A stretch of 64,000 nucleotides of DNA from Peptococcaceae bacterium CEB3 (GCA_001029295.1 LDXJ01000058.1:1-64000), one strand, 5' to 3'. Shown: positions 1 to 9,108, counted from the first letter of the stretch. Notes: generated by a model from the sequence alone, not told the origin. Program-made: numbers and translations.

Positions 1-134
1 TGCGAGCGACTTATACTTTCTGATAGGATAAAGAAAACTCGGCTGGCGCCGCGATCGCTCACTTGAGCGATCGGTTGAATCAGGGCTGACGCAAGTTTTC
101 TTATCCTGCGAGCGACTTATACTTTCTGATAGGA
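1..134 (+). repeat. 28-bp direct repeat pair, outer arms of a larger inverted structure
   Basis: The 28-bp sequence starting TGCGAGCGACTTATAC occurs at 1-28 and again, with the same 28 bases, at 107-134. Between them AGGATAAAGAAAACT (25-39) is nearly the reverse complement of AGTTTTCTTATCCT (94-107), and CGATCGCTC/GAGCGATCG forms an inner hairpin. A diverged third copy lies at 42741-42766. The function is unknown; it looks like a dispersed non-coding element. Confidence 0.7.
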
Positions 135-135
135 C

Positions 136-166
136 AAAAAAATCCCCGGGTTCTGCAGGAACCCGG
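136..166 (-). terminator. Rho-independent terminator for the oligoendopeptidase gene
   Basis: On the minus strand an 8-bp stem CCGGGTTC/GAACCCGG with a 5-nt loop (146-166) is followed by GGGGA and seven T residues (136-142 as A on the plus strand). It lies 260 bp after the stop of the minus-strand peptidase gene, beyond the dispersed repeats. Confidence 0.75.
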
Positions 167-200
167 AGAAACATAGCCACAGAAGCCCATCAGAGGGAGT

Positions 201-300
201 GGACTCGTTCGGCCGAAACTGAACATCACGACAGTGTCCTGTGTGGACTCGTTCAGCCGAAGCTGAACATCACGATAGTGTCCTGTGGACACTATCGCCG
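201..300 (+). repeat. Two tandem copies of a dispersed hairpin element
   Basis: Copies start at 201 and 245 with GGACTCGTTC followed by a small hairpin (TTCAGC-CGAA-GCTGAA in copy 2), GAACATCACG and AGTGTCCTGTG. Copy 2 ends in a perfect 11-bp hairpin, CGATAGTGTCC-TGT-GGACACTATCG (273-297). Related copies lie at 35689-35756, 43319-43350 and, on the minus strand, near 28295-28325. It resembles a REP- or MITE-like intergenic element. Confidence 0.75.
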
Positions 301-330
301 AACCGGAACCGGAACCGCAAACTTCCAAAA

Positions 331-378
331 CGAGGAACCCCTCCTACAAGTAGGAGTGGAAGTCTCTCGATTGGATCA
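331..378 (+). repeat. Left copy of an inverted repeat flanking the oligoendopeptidase gene
   Basis: This stretch (CCTACAAGTAGGAGTGG, then AGTCTCTCGATTGGAT) matches the reverse complement of 2253-2299 at most positions over about 45 bp. Each copy contains its own small palindrome. Palindromic subterminal ends of this sort are typical of IS200/IS605-type elements, but no transposase lies between the copies. Confidence 0.6.
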
Positions 379-428
379 AACTGAACCCCCGGTCAGGCGG
401 TAACCCGGACCGAGAACCCTTATCACCA

Positions 429-2123
429 TCAGAAAGCTGAATCGTCGATCCCGTTCAGCCAGTCTTCGATGACGGCGACCGTCGCCTTGAGCGAACCCTC
501 CGCAAAAGGTGACACCAAGTTGGCCAGTTCCACCAGACCTAAGAACGAGCGGCTCCCGCCCGCCCGGCAAAGCCGCAGATAATCCGCCCAAGCTTCTTCC
601 CGCTTTTCCCGGGAGCGTTGCCAAAACTGGAACGCACAAACCTGGGCCAGGGTGTAGTCAATATAATAGAACGGACTGCCGAAAATATGCCCCTGCTGGT
701 GCCAATAGCCTCCCCGTTCCAGATAATCGTTGTCTTCGTAGTTCCGGTCGGGAAGGTACTTCTTTTCGAGCCCCCGCCAAGCCGCTCTGCGTTCCCCGGG
801 CGATGCCTCCGGATGGGCGTAGACAAAGTGCTGAAATTCGTCCACACAAACCCCGTAAGGAATAAAGAGCAGGGCCTCGCTCAGATGAGAAAACCTGTAT
901 TTGTCCGCATCTTCCCGGAAGAAGAGATCCATCCAGGGCCAAGCGAAAAATTCCATGCTCATCGAGTGGATCTCACAAGCCTCATAGGTAGGCCAGTAGT
1001 ATTCGGGGATTTGAAAGTCCCGGCTGCAGTAGGTTTGGAAAGCGTGCCCGGCCTCATGGGTCATAACATCGATATCCCCCGAGGTCCCGTTAAAATTGGA
1101 GAAGATAAACGGTGCCTGGTACTTGCTCAAATAGGTGCAGTAGCCGCCTCCGGCTTTGCCTTTCTTGCTGACCAAATCCATAAGCGCCCGCTCGACCATG
1201 AGCCTGAAAAAGGCCCCGGTGTCGGCCGATAATTCGCCATACATTTTCTGCCCATTGGCTACGATCCAGGCCGGGTCCCCTTTAGGTTTGGCATTACCCG
1301 TTTGGAAGCTGAACTTTTCATCATAGTAAGCGAGCTCCGACAGCCCCAGCCGCTTTCTCTGCCTCTCGCGCAGCTGGCTCGCCACCGGGACGATGACTTC
1401 CTCAACCTGGCGGCGGAAATGTGCCACCATCTCGGGGTTATAATCCGAGCGCAGCATTCTGGCATAGCCCAGTTCGGTGTAGTTGGCATAGCCCAGTTTG
1501 TGAGCGATGCGGGTCCTCACTTTCACCAATTCATCATAAATCTGATCCAGCTTCCCTTCATGGGTCGTAAAAAAGGAATACTTGGCTTCGTGGGCTCGCT
1601 TGCGCATCATCCTGTCGGTTGACAACTGGAAAGGCACCAAACCGGGAAGGTTGCGTTCTTCCCCCTCGAAAGGGATCTTGGCCGAAGCGATCAGCTTGGT
1701 GTATTCGGTTGAGAGTTTGTTTTCCTGCCGCAAATCTTCAACAATTTCCGGGATAAAGGTTCGCATCGTCAGTTCCGCCTTGGTAAAGAGTTGGTTTCCC
1801 CACTTCTTTTCCAAATCCGTCCGGAACTTAGAATCGACCAAGGCCCGGTAGTAGCGGGAAACCAAGCCCTGGTACACTGGGGTCGCTTCATCGAAAAAGT
1901 TCTGTTCTCCTTCGTAAAAAGGGTCCGTGGTATCGATGGTATGCCGGATGTAAGCAAGCTGTTCCATCGACTCGAATTCGTTTCTGAGGGCATTGATCGC
2001 GACCATGAGTGCATCCTGCTCCGCGAAAGTTCCGGCCTGGTTAAACTTGGCCAAGAGAGCGTCAAACTCGGATTCCAGCCCCGACACATCCGGCCTTTGA
2101 TAAGGAAACTCACTGAACTTCAT
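429..2123 (-). CDS. M3 family oligoendopeptidase (PepF-like)
   Basis: A cytoplasmic zinc metallopeptidase of the thimet/PepF family, which cleaves short peptides and recycles amino acids. The protein is about 564 residues, usual for the family. The zinc motif HEAGH lies near residue 354 (HExxH), followed by the downstream glutamate region EACEIHSMSMEFFAW that supplies the third ligand in M3 enzymes. The N-terminal half is the helical M3 N domain. I chose the ATG at 2123 because AGGAAGGTGG lies 8 nt upstream; a GTG at 2135 sits inside that ribosome binding site. The gene stands alone between a chemotaxis receptor (same strand, upstream) and a terminator at 136-166, and is bracketed by inverted repeats at 331-378 and 2253-2299. 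The family assignment is firm; the peptide substrates are unknown. Confidence 0.93.
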   Translation of the reverse strand: MKFSEFPYQRPDVSGLESEFDALLAKFNQAGTFAEQDALMVAINALRNEFESMEQLAYIRHTIDTTDPFYEGEQNFFDEATPVYQGLVSRYYRALVDSKFRTDLEKKWGNQLFTKAELTMRTFIPEIVEDLRQENKLSTEYTKLIASAKIPFEGEERNLPGLVPFQLSTDRMMRKRAHEAKYSFFTTHEGKLDQIYDELVKVRTRIAHKLGYANYTELGYARMLRSDYNPEMVAHFRRQVEEVIVPVASQLRERQRKRLGLSELAYYDEKFSFQTGNAKPKGDPAWIVANGQKMYGELSADTGAFFRLMVERALMDLVSKKGKAGGGYCTYLSKYQAPFIFSNFNGTSGDIDVMTHEAGHAFQTYCSRDFQIPEYYWPTYEACEIHSMSMEFFAWPWMDLFFREDADKYRFSHLSEALLFIPYGVCVDEFQHFVYAHPEASPGERRAAWRGLEKKYLPDRNYEDNDYLERGGYWHQQGHIFGSPFYYIDYTLAQVCAFQFWQRSREKREEAWADYLRLCRAGGSRSFLGLVELANLVSPFAEGSLKATVAVIEDWLNGIDDSAF

Positions 2124-2252
2124 AACGACTTCCACCTTCCTCGTTTCTATCTGCCGCCTTTACCTCCTGCTGCCCTAACCTCCTGTAGGCTCAACCTCAC
2201 TCTTTCTTAATTCTACGCCAGGGCCCTTTCTCCTTCGTATCTCTAAACTTCA

Positions 2253-2299
2253 TCCAATCGTGAGACTCCCACTTCTACAAGTGGGAATGGTTCCCCCCC
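2253..2299 (-). repeat. Right copy of the inverted repeat flanking the oligoendopeptidase gene
   Basis: Read on the minus strand it gives GAACC, then CCCACTTGTAGAAGTGGG, AGTCTC and CGATTGGAT, matching 331-378 in inverted orientation. It sits between the peptidase gene and the end of the chemotaxis receptor gene. It could also work as a hairpin in the mRNA between the two genes. Confidence 0.55.
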
Positions 2300-2301
2300 G
2301 C

Positions 2302-4284
2302 TCAGATTTTAAACTTATCGACTTCTTGGCTCAAAATCGCTGCCAACTCATTCATCTTCTCGGCTGTCCTGGCGACTTCTTCGACAGCACCGGCTGTCTG
2401 CTCCATGGAGGCCGTGACCTCCTGGGACGAAGCGGCTGTCTGTTGGGAAACCGACGAGATGTTGCCGATCATTTGCACCATTTCTTGACCGCTGGCATTA
2501 ACCTGCTCAACATTCGCAAAGATTCCTTGAATCTTCGCCGCAATCTCATTAATCCCGGCAGAAATCTTCTGGAAGGAACTTCCGGCTTTATGCACAGCGT
2601 CAACTTGGGCCCGAGTACGGGAGCGCACTTCTGCCATGACAGCCACTGCTTGGCCACTCTCCTTTTGAATCTCGAAAATAATCGTGCGGATGCCTGCCGT
2701 GGACTTTGAAGATTGTTCGGCCAATTTGCGAATCTCATCCGCCACCACGGAAAAGCCCCGGCCGGCGTCCCCGGCGCGCGCCGCCTCAATCGACGCGTTG
2801 AGGGCCAAGAGATTGGTCTGTTCCGCAATGGAATTGATCGCCTGGAGAATCTCCCCGATGGACTGAGCCTTGGTATTGAGGGCATAGATGGTTGCCTCAA
2901 TCTTGTTGATGGCTTCACTATTGTGATTGGTCTTTTCTGTTAAATCCCCCACGGTGCCGGCGCCGTTTTCTTCGGCTGCCCGCACCTCGGCCGAGGCCGC
3001 CGCCATGTCTTCTGAACTTGCCGCCAGGTCTGCCAGTCGCCGGGCCATCTCCTGAACCAGAGCCGCGGTCCGCTCCCCCGCCGCAGCCTGTTCCGAGGCA
3101 CCCGCGGCAATCTCGGTCACGGTAGCCGTCACTTCCTCGCTGGCCGCGCTGGTTTCCTCCGCGCTCGACGCCAATGAGTTCGCAAACTGACTCACTTGAG
3201 AGGCATGGCCTTTGACATTCCCCATCAGCCGCCCCAGTTGTTCAACCATCCCGTTGAGAGTAGCGGCCAAAGCACCGATTTCGTCTTTGGATTTAACCCG
3301 GGTGCGCACCGTGAAATCGCCGCCACCGATTTTCTTGGCCTCCTGAACCAAGGTTTTCAGGTTTTTGACAATCGAGTCAGAAAACCAAAGTCCCAGCAGA
3401 ATGGCTAAAACCACGACAATCAGACTGGCAATCAGTGTTTCCCACAGGATGGATCCTGTCGCCGCCTGGATCTCATTGTAGCTCACCGCTCCGATGATCT
3501 TCCAGCCGATGTCAGGTAAGGTTTCGAAGACACCGAACCGGTTTTGCCCTTGATAGGCGTAATTAACACTGCCCGACTGTGCTCCGGTCAAAGCCTGCCG
3601 GAGAGCGGCAATAGGCACCGTCTTTCCGATCAGAGAACTATCCGGATGAACCATGACTTTGCCTTCTTTGTCCACCATGATGACATAGCCATGATTGCCT
3701 ATTTTAATGTTCCCCAGCATCTTGCTCAAAGTGTCTAAAGAAATGTCGATGCCCACAACACCCAGAACCTTCCCGGTTTTGGGGTCAAGCACGGGTTTAG
3801 CCACACTTACGACCAGTTTCTTAGTACCCGTGTCAATATAAGGCTCCGTCCAAGCGATCCCTTTGGCCTCCACCGCCAGCTTATACCAAGGACGGGAAGT
3901 CGGGTCGAAATTCGGAGGCAGGGGCGACCTGGGGTAGACAAACATCTGCTTGCCAGCCGTGCCATAATAGACATTTTGCACATCCGGATGAGACTCCCGG
4001 TAGATTTTAAACGCCGCCATCGCTTTGACCGCCTTCGGCTGGCTCGGTGCTGTGATGACATCCTCGTCCATGCTTAAGCGATCGGCGCTGTGCTCGGCTT
4101 CACCCATAAGTGTCTGAGTCAACGTACCGGCTTTGGCCACCGACTGGGATGCCGCCAGGCGCAGTTGGCTTTCCAGCACTCTGTAGGCATTGAAATAGCT
4201 GGTGACCCCCAAAACCAGCGTAGGGACCAGAGCCAGCATAAGTACCAGGGTCGTAATTTTGCCTTTGACAGATAACCTAAACAC
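2302..4284 (-). CDS. Methyl-accepting chemotaxis protein with a dCache sensor domain
   Basis: A membrane receptor that senses an outside ligand and signals to CheA/CheW. It is 660 residues long. TM1 is at about 7-30, then a roughly 250-residue extracellular dCache_1-type domain ([20 protein letters not shown], with VVGIDISL) to about 280. TM2 is at about 282-305, a HAMP domain at 306-360, and the cytoplasmic signalling coiled coil reaches about 650. The conserved hairpin tip ([12 protein letters not shown], then [10 protein letters not shown]) is intact near 495-525. The start is the GTG at 4284, preceded by TTGGGGGAG 9 nt upstream. The dCache subtype commonly binds amino acids or carboxylates, but the ligand cannot be read here. 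No other chemotaxis gene is nearby, so this is an orphan receptor. Confidence 0.95.
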   Translation of the reverse strand: MFRLSVKGKITTLVLMLALVPTLVLGVTSYFNAYRVLESQLRLAASQSVAKAGTLTQTLMGEAEHSADRLSMDEDVITAPSQPKAVKAMAAFKIYRESHPDVQNVYYGTAGKQMFVYPRSPLPPNFDPTSRPWYKLAVEAKGIAWTEPYIDTGTKKLVVSVAKPVLDPKTGKVLGVVGIDISLDTLSKMLGNIKIGNHGYVIMVDKEGKVMVHPDSSLIGKTVPIAALRQALTGAQSGSVNYAYQGQNRFGVFETLPDIGWKIIGAVSYNEIQAATGSILWETLIASLIVVVLAILLGLWFSDSIVKNLKTLVQEAKKIGGGDFTVRTRVKSKDEIGALAATLNGMVEQLGRLMGNVKGHASQVSQFANSLASSAEETSAASEEVTATVTEIAAGASEQAAAGERTAALVQEMARRLADLAASSEDMAAASAEVRAAEENGAGTVGDLTEKTNHNSEAINKIEATIYALNTKAQSIGEILQAINSIAEQTNLLALNASIEAARAGDAGRGFSVVADEIRKLAEQSSKSTAGIRTIIFEIQKESGQAVAVMAEVRSRTRAQVDAVHKAGSSFQKISAGINEIAAKIQGIFANVEQVNASGQEMVQMIGNISSVSQQTAASSQEVTASMEQTAGAVEEVARTAEKMNELAAILSQEVDKFKI

Positions 4285-4326
4285 TGCTTAATCTCCCCCA
4301 ATTATGAATCCGTAACTTAGATCTGC

Positions 4327-4407
4327 AACCTGGATTCTGTTTTTTCTAAACCGGACAACCTGGATTCTGTTTTTTTGTAACCCGGATAACCTGATTCTTT
4401 TTTTGTA
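4327..4407. repeat. Three ~30-bp tandem repeats in the 4285-4742 gene-free stretch
   Basis: Units starting AACCTGGATTCTG begin at 4327, 4357 and 4388 (30, 31 and about 20 bp, the last degenerate). Minus-strand translation of this block gives a repetitive 81-residue frame (KKTESRLSGLEKTESRL) with no family likeness, so I do not call a gene. The rest of the 460-bp spacer is AT-rich and shows nothing else clear apart from its use as the leader of the receptor gene. Confidence 0.75.
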
Positions 4408-4742
4408 ACCTGGTTTGCTTTGATTCGTCCTTTCTGCTTTTTGTGACTTATTCTAATGTTTTTCTTCCTTTCCCGCAATCCGCCAATGGTCCCTAATTGG
4501 ATATCCGGCCCTGAATCTCCCCATGGCTGAAGCCAGGGCTCGCGGCTAAGCTTTTTGGTCAAGAATTTTACCTGTCCCTGTTACCCAGTTTTCGCCAACC
4601 AAGAATACAACCGAAAATCAAGAAAAGTAACAATACTCCTTTCAAATATATTGAAAAAAGAAAAAAATCATGCTTCAGCTCAGATAAGCATCCTATTGTA
4701 CTGACTCCCGTCAAGTATTATACTAAATTAGGGGTGGTTGAT

Positions 4743-5090
4743 GTGCCTTTGGGTTTCTTTAGGCAAGTTTATATGAACGATGCAAGGGCGATGTTTATAT
4801 TCGCCACGCTGATCCTTCTCATTGCGCTTGTTCAAAAAGCAAAACCGACATTGTCAGTCACCTTTTACCTTCACAATGATCCTCTTTATCTGAAAGCCAA
4901 ATTTCTCTCCAAGTTAATCACCTCGGCTATATTATACGTGTTTGGTTTCTATTTTTACTATTTCGTTGATCTGACAAAGCCAACCATGGACACGGCTTAT
5001 GCGTTGGGCATTTCCATCCTATTGTACCATGGATTAAAATGGGCATTCGCCAAGCTTTTCGGACACGCAAATATGGATATAGGAGAGTAA
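4743..5090 (+). CDS. Small integral membrane protein of unknown function
   Basis: About 116 residues with three likely membrane segments: residues ~15-33 (AMFIFATLILLIALVQ), ~63-83 (ITSAILYVFGFYFYYFV) and ~91-110 (YALGISILLYHGLKWAF). I do not recognise a family. The frame is open from a GTG at 4734, but the GTG at 4743 is better placed behind TTAGGGGTGG. It is the only plus-strand gene in the first 9 kb and is convergent with the methionine gamma-lyase gene, sharing the terminator at 5161-5190. Segment distribution and base composition support real coding, but no role can be assigned. Confidence 0.65.
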   Translation: MPLGFFRQVYMNDARAMFIFATLILLIALVQKAKPTLSVTFYLHNDPLYLKAKFLSKLITSAILYVFGFYFYYFVDLTKPTMDTAYALGISILLYHGLKWAFAKLFGHANMDIGE

Positions 5091-5160
5091 CTGCGCGCCT
5101 CCCGGGGTCGTAACCGCACGGAATCGGGACTCTGTCAATTCGCAACCAATCATAATGGAG

Positions 5161-5190
5161 GGTCCCGGGGAGGTAAACCTCCCCGGGACC
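5161..5190. terminator. Bidirectional terminator hairpin between convergent genes
   Basis: GGTCCCGGGGAGGT (5161-5174) pairs perfectly with ACCTCCCCGGGACC (5177-5190), followed on the plus strand by TTCTT. It lies between the plus-strand membrane gene and the minus-strand lyase gene and can serve both. The T tail is weak in both directions. Confidence 0.7.
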
Positions 5191-5221
5191 TTCTTGCACG
5201 GCCTTGGCCAAGAGTGATAAT

Positions 5222-6415
5222 TTAGGAGATCGCATCCAGGGCCTGCTTCAGATCCATGATAATATCGTCAACCGTTTCCAGGCCCACGGCCAACCGGATC
5301 AAACCGTCACTGATCCCAGCCTGCCGTCTTTCCTCTTCTGTATAAGGGGAATGGGTCATCGAGGCCGGGTGTTGAATGAGGGTTTCCGCATCGCCCAGGC
5401 TGACCGCCAAACTGGCCAAGTGTACGTTGTTCATGACAGCCTTTCCTTCTTCGACCCCGCCCTTGATCTCGAAAGCGATAATCGCGCCGGGGAGGCGCAT
5501 TTGTTTTTGGGCCAGATCGTGCTGGGCAAAGCTCTCGAGTCCCGGATAGTAAACCCGCTCCACCGCCGGATGCCCCTCGAGAACCTTGGCGACAGCCAAG
5601 GCGTTGCTGCAATGTCTGTCCATGCGCACCTCCAGAGTCTTTAAGCCGCGCAGGAGCAAAAAGGCCTCGAACGGGCTCAACACCGCTCCCGTCATGTCTT
5701 TGACTCCCACCAGCCGGACCTGGTCGATCAGTTCCTTCCCGCCCGCGACAAAGCCGGCGATGACATCCCCGTGTCCGTTGAGAAACTTCGTGGCCGAGTG
5801 CACCACCGCGTCCGCCCCCAGAGCCAAGGGCTGTTGCAAATACGGCGTGCAAAAGGTATTATCGACAACCAACATACAGCCGGGATTGCGGTGGGCGATC
5901 GAGGAAATCGCGCGGATATCGCTGATTTCCAGGGTGGGATTAGCCGGAGTTTCGAGATAAACCACCCTTGTGTTTTCTTTCATAGCTTGACGGATGTTTT
6001 CCGGATCGGTCGCGTCCACAAAAGTCACTTCAACACCAAAGCGGGTCAAGCCGTGATTCAGCAGGGCGAAAGTACAGCCGTAAAGGGTTTTCGCCGCTAC
6101 AATATGGTCTCCGGCTCGCAGAACGGTCCACATGAGCGCTGAGATGGCGCCCATGCCGGAAGCCGTTGAAATGCAGGCCTCCGCTCCCTCCAACAGGGCA
6201 ACCTTCTCTTCCAGCTCCGCATTGGTCGGATTGCCCAATCGTGAATAAATATACCCGTCTTCCTTTCCGGCAAAGCGTTTCCCTCCCTGCTCGGCTGAAT
6301 CAAAGACGAAGGTGGCTGTTTGGTAGATCGGCGTGGCCAAGGCGCCGGCAGGATTCTTCCGATGAGTTCCATGGATGGCCAAGGTGCCAAACCCATCTTG
6401 AGCGTGGTCATGCAT
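5222..6415 (-). CDS. Methionine gamma-lyase-like PLP enzyme (Cys/Met metabolism family)
   Basis: Likely cleaves L-methionine to methanethiol, 2-oxobutyrate and ammonia, or homocysteine in a similar way. About 397 residues, the usual length. The PLP lysine lies in [16 protein letters not shown], with the phosphate and ring-stacking motif SGMGAIS and TLYGCT before it and YSRLGNPT at the N terminus. GCTF after TLYG matches methionine gamma-lyases, in which a cysteine lies near this active-site tyrosine; cystathionine lyases usually differ here, though other family members cannot be ruled out. The ATG at 6415 is preceded by GAGGGGGAG; the frame extends 33 bp further upstream without a binding site. 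A sigma-54 promoter at 6458-6473, two activator sites at 6606-6656 and an adjacent sigma-54 activator gene strongly suggest inducible catabolism of a sulfur amino acid. Confidence 0.9.
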   Translation of the reverse strand: MHDHAQDGFGTLAIHGTHRKNPAGALATPIYQTATFVFDSAEQGGKRFAGKEDGYIYSRLGNPTNAELEEKVALLEGAEACISTASGMGAISALMWTVLRAGDHIVAAKTLYGCTFALLNHGLTRFGVEVTFVDATDPENIRQAMKENTRVVYLETPANPTLEISDIRAISSIAHRNPGCMLVVDNTFCTPYLQQPLALGADAVVHSATKFLNGHGDVIAGFVAGGKELIDQVRLVGVKDMTGAVLSPFEAFLLLRGLKTLEVRMDRHCSNALAVAKVLEGHPAVERVYYPGLESFAQHDLAQKQMRLPGAIIAFEIKGGVEEGKAVMNNVHLASLAVSLGDAETLIQHPASMTHSPYTEEERRQAGISDGLIRLAVGLETVDDIIMDLKQALDAIS

Positions 6416-6457
6416 CTGTCTCTCCCCCTCACAATCTTGCTGCTTCACTCTTTATCT

Positions 6458-6473
6458 TGCAAGTATTGTGCCG
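6458..6473 (-). promoter_or_regulatory. Sigma-54 (-24/-12) promoter of the methionine gamma-lyase gene
   Basis: On the minus strand CGGCACAATACTTGCA matches the sigma-54 consensus (TGGCAC-N5-TTGCA). The GG and GC dinucleotides are separated by exactly 10 bp (6461-6470). Transcription would start near 6447, about 30 nt before the ATG at 6415, leaving room for the GAGGGGGAG binding site. Confidence 0.88.
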
Positions 6474-6600
6474 GAATTATTTATGTTCCAAGCCACACTC
6501 CTCCCCAGGCAGGGCTTGCGTCCCTCGCCCGCTCAGCCATCCCTCATTGCCCAAAGCCGCCCATACTCGGCGCCTCGGCCCATAACCTGGCTGCCCCTCC

Positions 6601-6656
6601 GCTAATGGCAACATATGTTTCCATTAGCCCCCTGATAGTGGAAACTTTTCGTTCCA
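6601..6656. promoter_or_regulatory. Twin palindromic upstream activator sites for the sigma-54 regulator
   Basis: Site 1 (6606-6623) reads TGGCAACATATGTTTCCA and extends to a nearly perfect 28-bp palindrome (GCTAATGG...CCATTAGC, 6601-6628). Site 2 (6639-6656) reads TGGAAACTTTTCGTTCCA. The centres are 33 bp apart, three helical turns, and lie about 170-200 bp upstream of the predicted start point. This is the expected layout for an enhancer-binding protein that loops to sigma-54 polymerase. Confidence 0.8.
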
Positions 6657-6745
6657 TTTGGCAGCCTCAGCTAACGGTTTGGCCGTCGGCTTTTCTGCCA
6701 AACTTGTGGACAATGCTCAAGAAATTAAAGGTGGTTGAAAAAACC

Positions 6746-8503
6746 TTACCTCTTCAGGGGTAGGAGGATGTCAGCGTGAAAATATTTCTTCACCTTCTTC
6801 ATCAAGGCCGTATGAGAAATGCCCAAAATTCTGGCCGCCCCGCGGTAGCTCTTGCTTTGTGCCAAGGCCTGTTCGATGACCTCACGCTCGCATGTTTGAA
6901 TGGCCGCCCGCAAGTTTAGATTCCCGCCTCCGGGCAGGGGCTGAGACCCATCCCCTTCATCGCCATTTTGTCGGGAATGTTCCAAGCTCAAAGCCAGGCT
7001 CTGCAAGCTCAAAATGGTATCATCTCCGAGAACCAGTGCCCGCTCGATCACATTTTGCAGTTCACGCACATTTCCAGGCCAATCATGTTCAAGCAGTTTA
7101 TCCATAAAAGCCCTGTCTGTACCGGATACCCGGCAGTTCAGCTTCTCGTTGTAAACCGCGATGAAGTGGTTGACCAGGAGGGGAATATCCTCCTTCCGTT
7201 TGCGCAATGGAGGAAGGAAAATCGGCACGACATTTAAGCGGTAGAACAAGTCCTCGCGGAAGAGAGACTGCCGCATCATCTCCTCCAAGTTCTTGTTGGT
7301 CGCCGCAATCACACGGACATTGACCGGTTCTTCGCGATTGCTGCCAATTTTGCGAATAACTCCCTCCTGAAGGACACGCAGCAGCTTGGCTTGAAGCCTT
7401 ACCGACAGTTCGCCTATCTCATCAAGGCACAATGTCCCGCCGTCAGCCTCCCTGAAAAGCCCGTCTTTGCCGGACCGGGCGGCTCCGGTGAAACTTCCCC
7501 ATACATAACCGAAGAGCTCGCTTTCAATCAGACTCTCCGGCAAAGCAGCGCAATTAATTGTCACAAACGGCTGCTCCTTTCTTTGACTCAACCGGTGAAT
7601 CGCCTTGGCGAACAGTTCCTTACCGGTTCCGCTCTCCCCGCGCAAGAGAATGGTAGAATTGCTCTTGGCCACGGCGGCACACATTTTCTTGACCGTTTCG
7701 ATCGCCTGGCTGTTGCCTACGATTTCCTTAAACGCTCCTTCTCTCGTCCGGGATACGGCATTGGCTAGCTCAATCGCTTTCCGGATATCTTTAATCGAAG
7801 CCACCGCCCCGATAATGTGCTCGTCATCATCCCGCACGGGCCTGCCATTAATAATATAGTGACTGTCGCCCCATCGATTATGCCCGGAGATTTCCTTGTT
7901 TTTACAGGCCGCACCGTCCCGCATCAGGCGCAGCAAAGGGGAATCAGGCCCCATGAGCCGGCGGATGTCCTGACCGAGAACGTCTTCCTTTTTCACCTTA
8001 AATACACTTTCACAGTAGCTATTAAACAACTCCACGCGAAACTCTTTGTTGACGGCCACAATTCCTTCGTCAATGGCATCAAGAATAGCCAAGAGCCGGC
8101 GCTCACTTTTTTCGAAATCAAACAGATCCACCACGCCCACAGAATCAACACCTTGGACGTTTTTCAGGTCGCGCTGGATGATTTGCAACCTTCCCGCGTC
8201 AAGCACCTCTGTTTTTACTCGCACTTTGCGCGAGAAAACTTCCAGTGAATTCAGATTAATACCCAGCTTATGAAGCACCTTGAGAATCTCTGAAGTTATA
8301 CCCATCCTATCTTCCGCCCTAATTTCCAGCCGGGTAAAGCGTTCCAACCCTTCGTCACCTACTTCCTTTAAAGTTCCTTGGTCTCCCCTAAGCTTGGGGA
8401 ATAAGTCGTCGCGAGAGACACCGTCACGCGTATACCTCCCGGGTACCCCCAACTCCCAGTCCCGGAGGAAAGAACAGCCCATCCGGACCGGACCCAAAAG
8501 CAA
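6746..8503 (-). CDS. Sigma-54-dependent transcriptional activator (ACT-PAS-AAA+-Fis)
   Basis: Enhancer-binding protein of 585 residues. The N-terminal ACT domain lies at about 57-120 (RLEIRAEDRMGITSEIL), an amino-acid-binding fold also found in TyrR. A PAS domain follows at about 130-240, then the AAA+ domain at about 262-490 with Walker A GESGTGKE, Walker B LDEIGE and arginine-finger region, and a Fis-type HTH at about 540-575 (YRGAARILGISHTALMKKVK). The sigma-54 contact loop reads GSFTGA instead of GAFTGA. The start is probably the TTG at 8503 behind GAGGG; later starts are possible because the first 50 residues have no domain. It begins 11 bp after the XRE gene on the same strand, and its stop faces the activator sites of the lyase gene. 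The ACT domain suggests it senses an amino acid, plausibly methionine. Confidence 0.93.
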   Translation of the reverse strand: MLLGPVRMGCSFLRDWELGVPGRYTRDGVSRDDLFPKLRGDQGTLKEVGDEGLERFTRLEIRAEDRMGITSEILKVLHKLGINLNSLEVFSRKVRVKTEVLDAGRLQIIQRDLKNVQGVDSVGVVDLFDFEKSERRLLAILDAIDEGIVAVNKEFRVELFNSYCESVFKVKKEDVLGQDIRRLMGPDSPLLRLMRDGAACKNKEISGHNRWGDSHYIINGRPVRDDDEHIIGAVASIKDIRKAIELANAVSRTREGAFKEIVGNSQAIETVKKMCAAVAKSNSTILLRGESGTGKELFAKAIHRLSQRKEQPFVTINCAALPESLIESELFGYVWGSFTGAARSGKDGLFREADGGTLCLDEIGELSVRLQAKLLRVLQEGVIRKIGSNREEPVNVRVIAATNKNLEEMMRQSLFREDLFYRLNVVPIFLPPLRKRKEDIPLLVNHFIAVYNEKLNCRVSGTDRAFMDKLLEHDWPGNVRELQNVIERALVLGDDTILSLQSLALSLEHSRQNGDEGDGSQPLPGGGNLNLRAAIQTCEREVIEQALAQSKSYRGAARILGISHTALMKKVKKYFHADILLPLKR

Positions 8504-8514
8504 AATACCCTCGC

Positions 8515-9108
8515 TTATGGCTTAGGGGGAGGATCCTCCCCCAAATAGATCAGGACCACCAGAAACTCACAGTCGGACCCTCCCGGGTTGATATATGTAT
8601 GTTCCACGTTGGCGGCAAAATGCAGAGCATCCCCCGCTGCCAGTGCATAGGTCTTCCCTCCGATGGCCAGAGTGAGCCGGCCCTGTTGGATCCAGACCCC
8701 TTCCGTAACATTGCTTCCATGGGCCTCGGCTTTATGTGCACAACCGCGTTCCAAGTGAACATGAAACAGATCGGTAGGTTGTATGGTTTTTAAAGCCATG
8801 ATACTGCGCACGACATATTGTCCCTCGTCGTCCACGACGATCCGTTGGCTTGAGGCTCTCATGACTGTGACCTCAGGATTATCCAAGTCTTCCAGGAAAG
8901 TTGAAAAAGGCACTCTCAACCCGGTGGCAATCTTCCACAGGGTTACTACGGTTGGGTTTGTCTCACCGCGTTCGATTTGACTGAGCATGGGTTTGCTGAC
9001 CCCGCTCAGGTCCGACACTTGTTCGAGTGTCAGTTGCTTCCGCCGGCGAAGAACTCTGAGAGTCTGACCAATCTGAAACGGCAGGCGCTCCGGCTCCAAC
9101 AGACTCAC
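8515..9108 (-). CDS. XRE-family transcriptional regulator with C-terminal cupin
   Basis: About 197 residues. The N-terminal HTH (about 13-67) has the typical LRRRKQLTLEQVSDLSGVSK then MLSQIERGETNPTVVTLWKI. The C-terminal cupin (about 115-190, HLERGCAHKAEAHGSNVTEGV to AGDALHFAANVEHTYIN) is a small-molecule sensing barrel. Such proteins often control amino-acid transport or catabolism. The GTG at 9108 follows AAGGA by 8 nt; a TTG at 9099 behind GAGGTGAG is an alternative. The gene is divergent from azlD-azlC and directly upstream of the sigma-54 activator gene, so it may control both sides and link amino-acid export with lyase induction. Confidence 0.9.
   Translation of the reverse strand: MSLLEPERLPFQIGQTLRVLRRRKQLTLEQVSDLSGVSKPMLSQIERGETNPTVVTLWKIATGLRVPFSTFLEDLDNPEVTVMRASSQRIVVDDEGQYVVRSIMALKTIQPTDLFHVHLERGCAHKAEAHGSNVTEGVWIQQGRLTLAIGGKTYALAAGDALHFAANVEHTYINPGGSDCEFLVVLIYLGEDPPPKP

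Noticed and set aside
4317-4562. 81-codon minus-strand frame downstream of the start of the chemotaxis gene
   Set aside because: It is translated tandem repeats (KKTESRL) with no family likeness and lies in the leader of the receptor gene.
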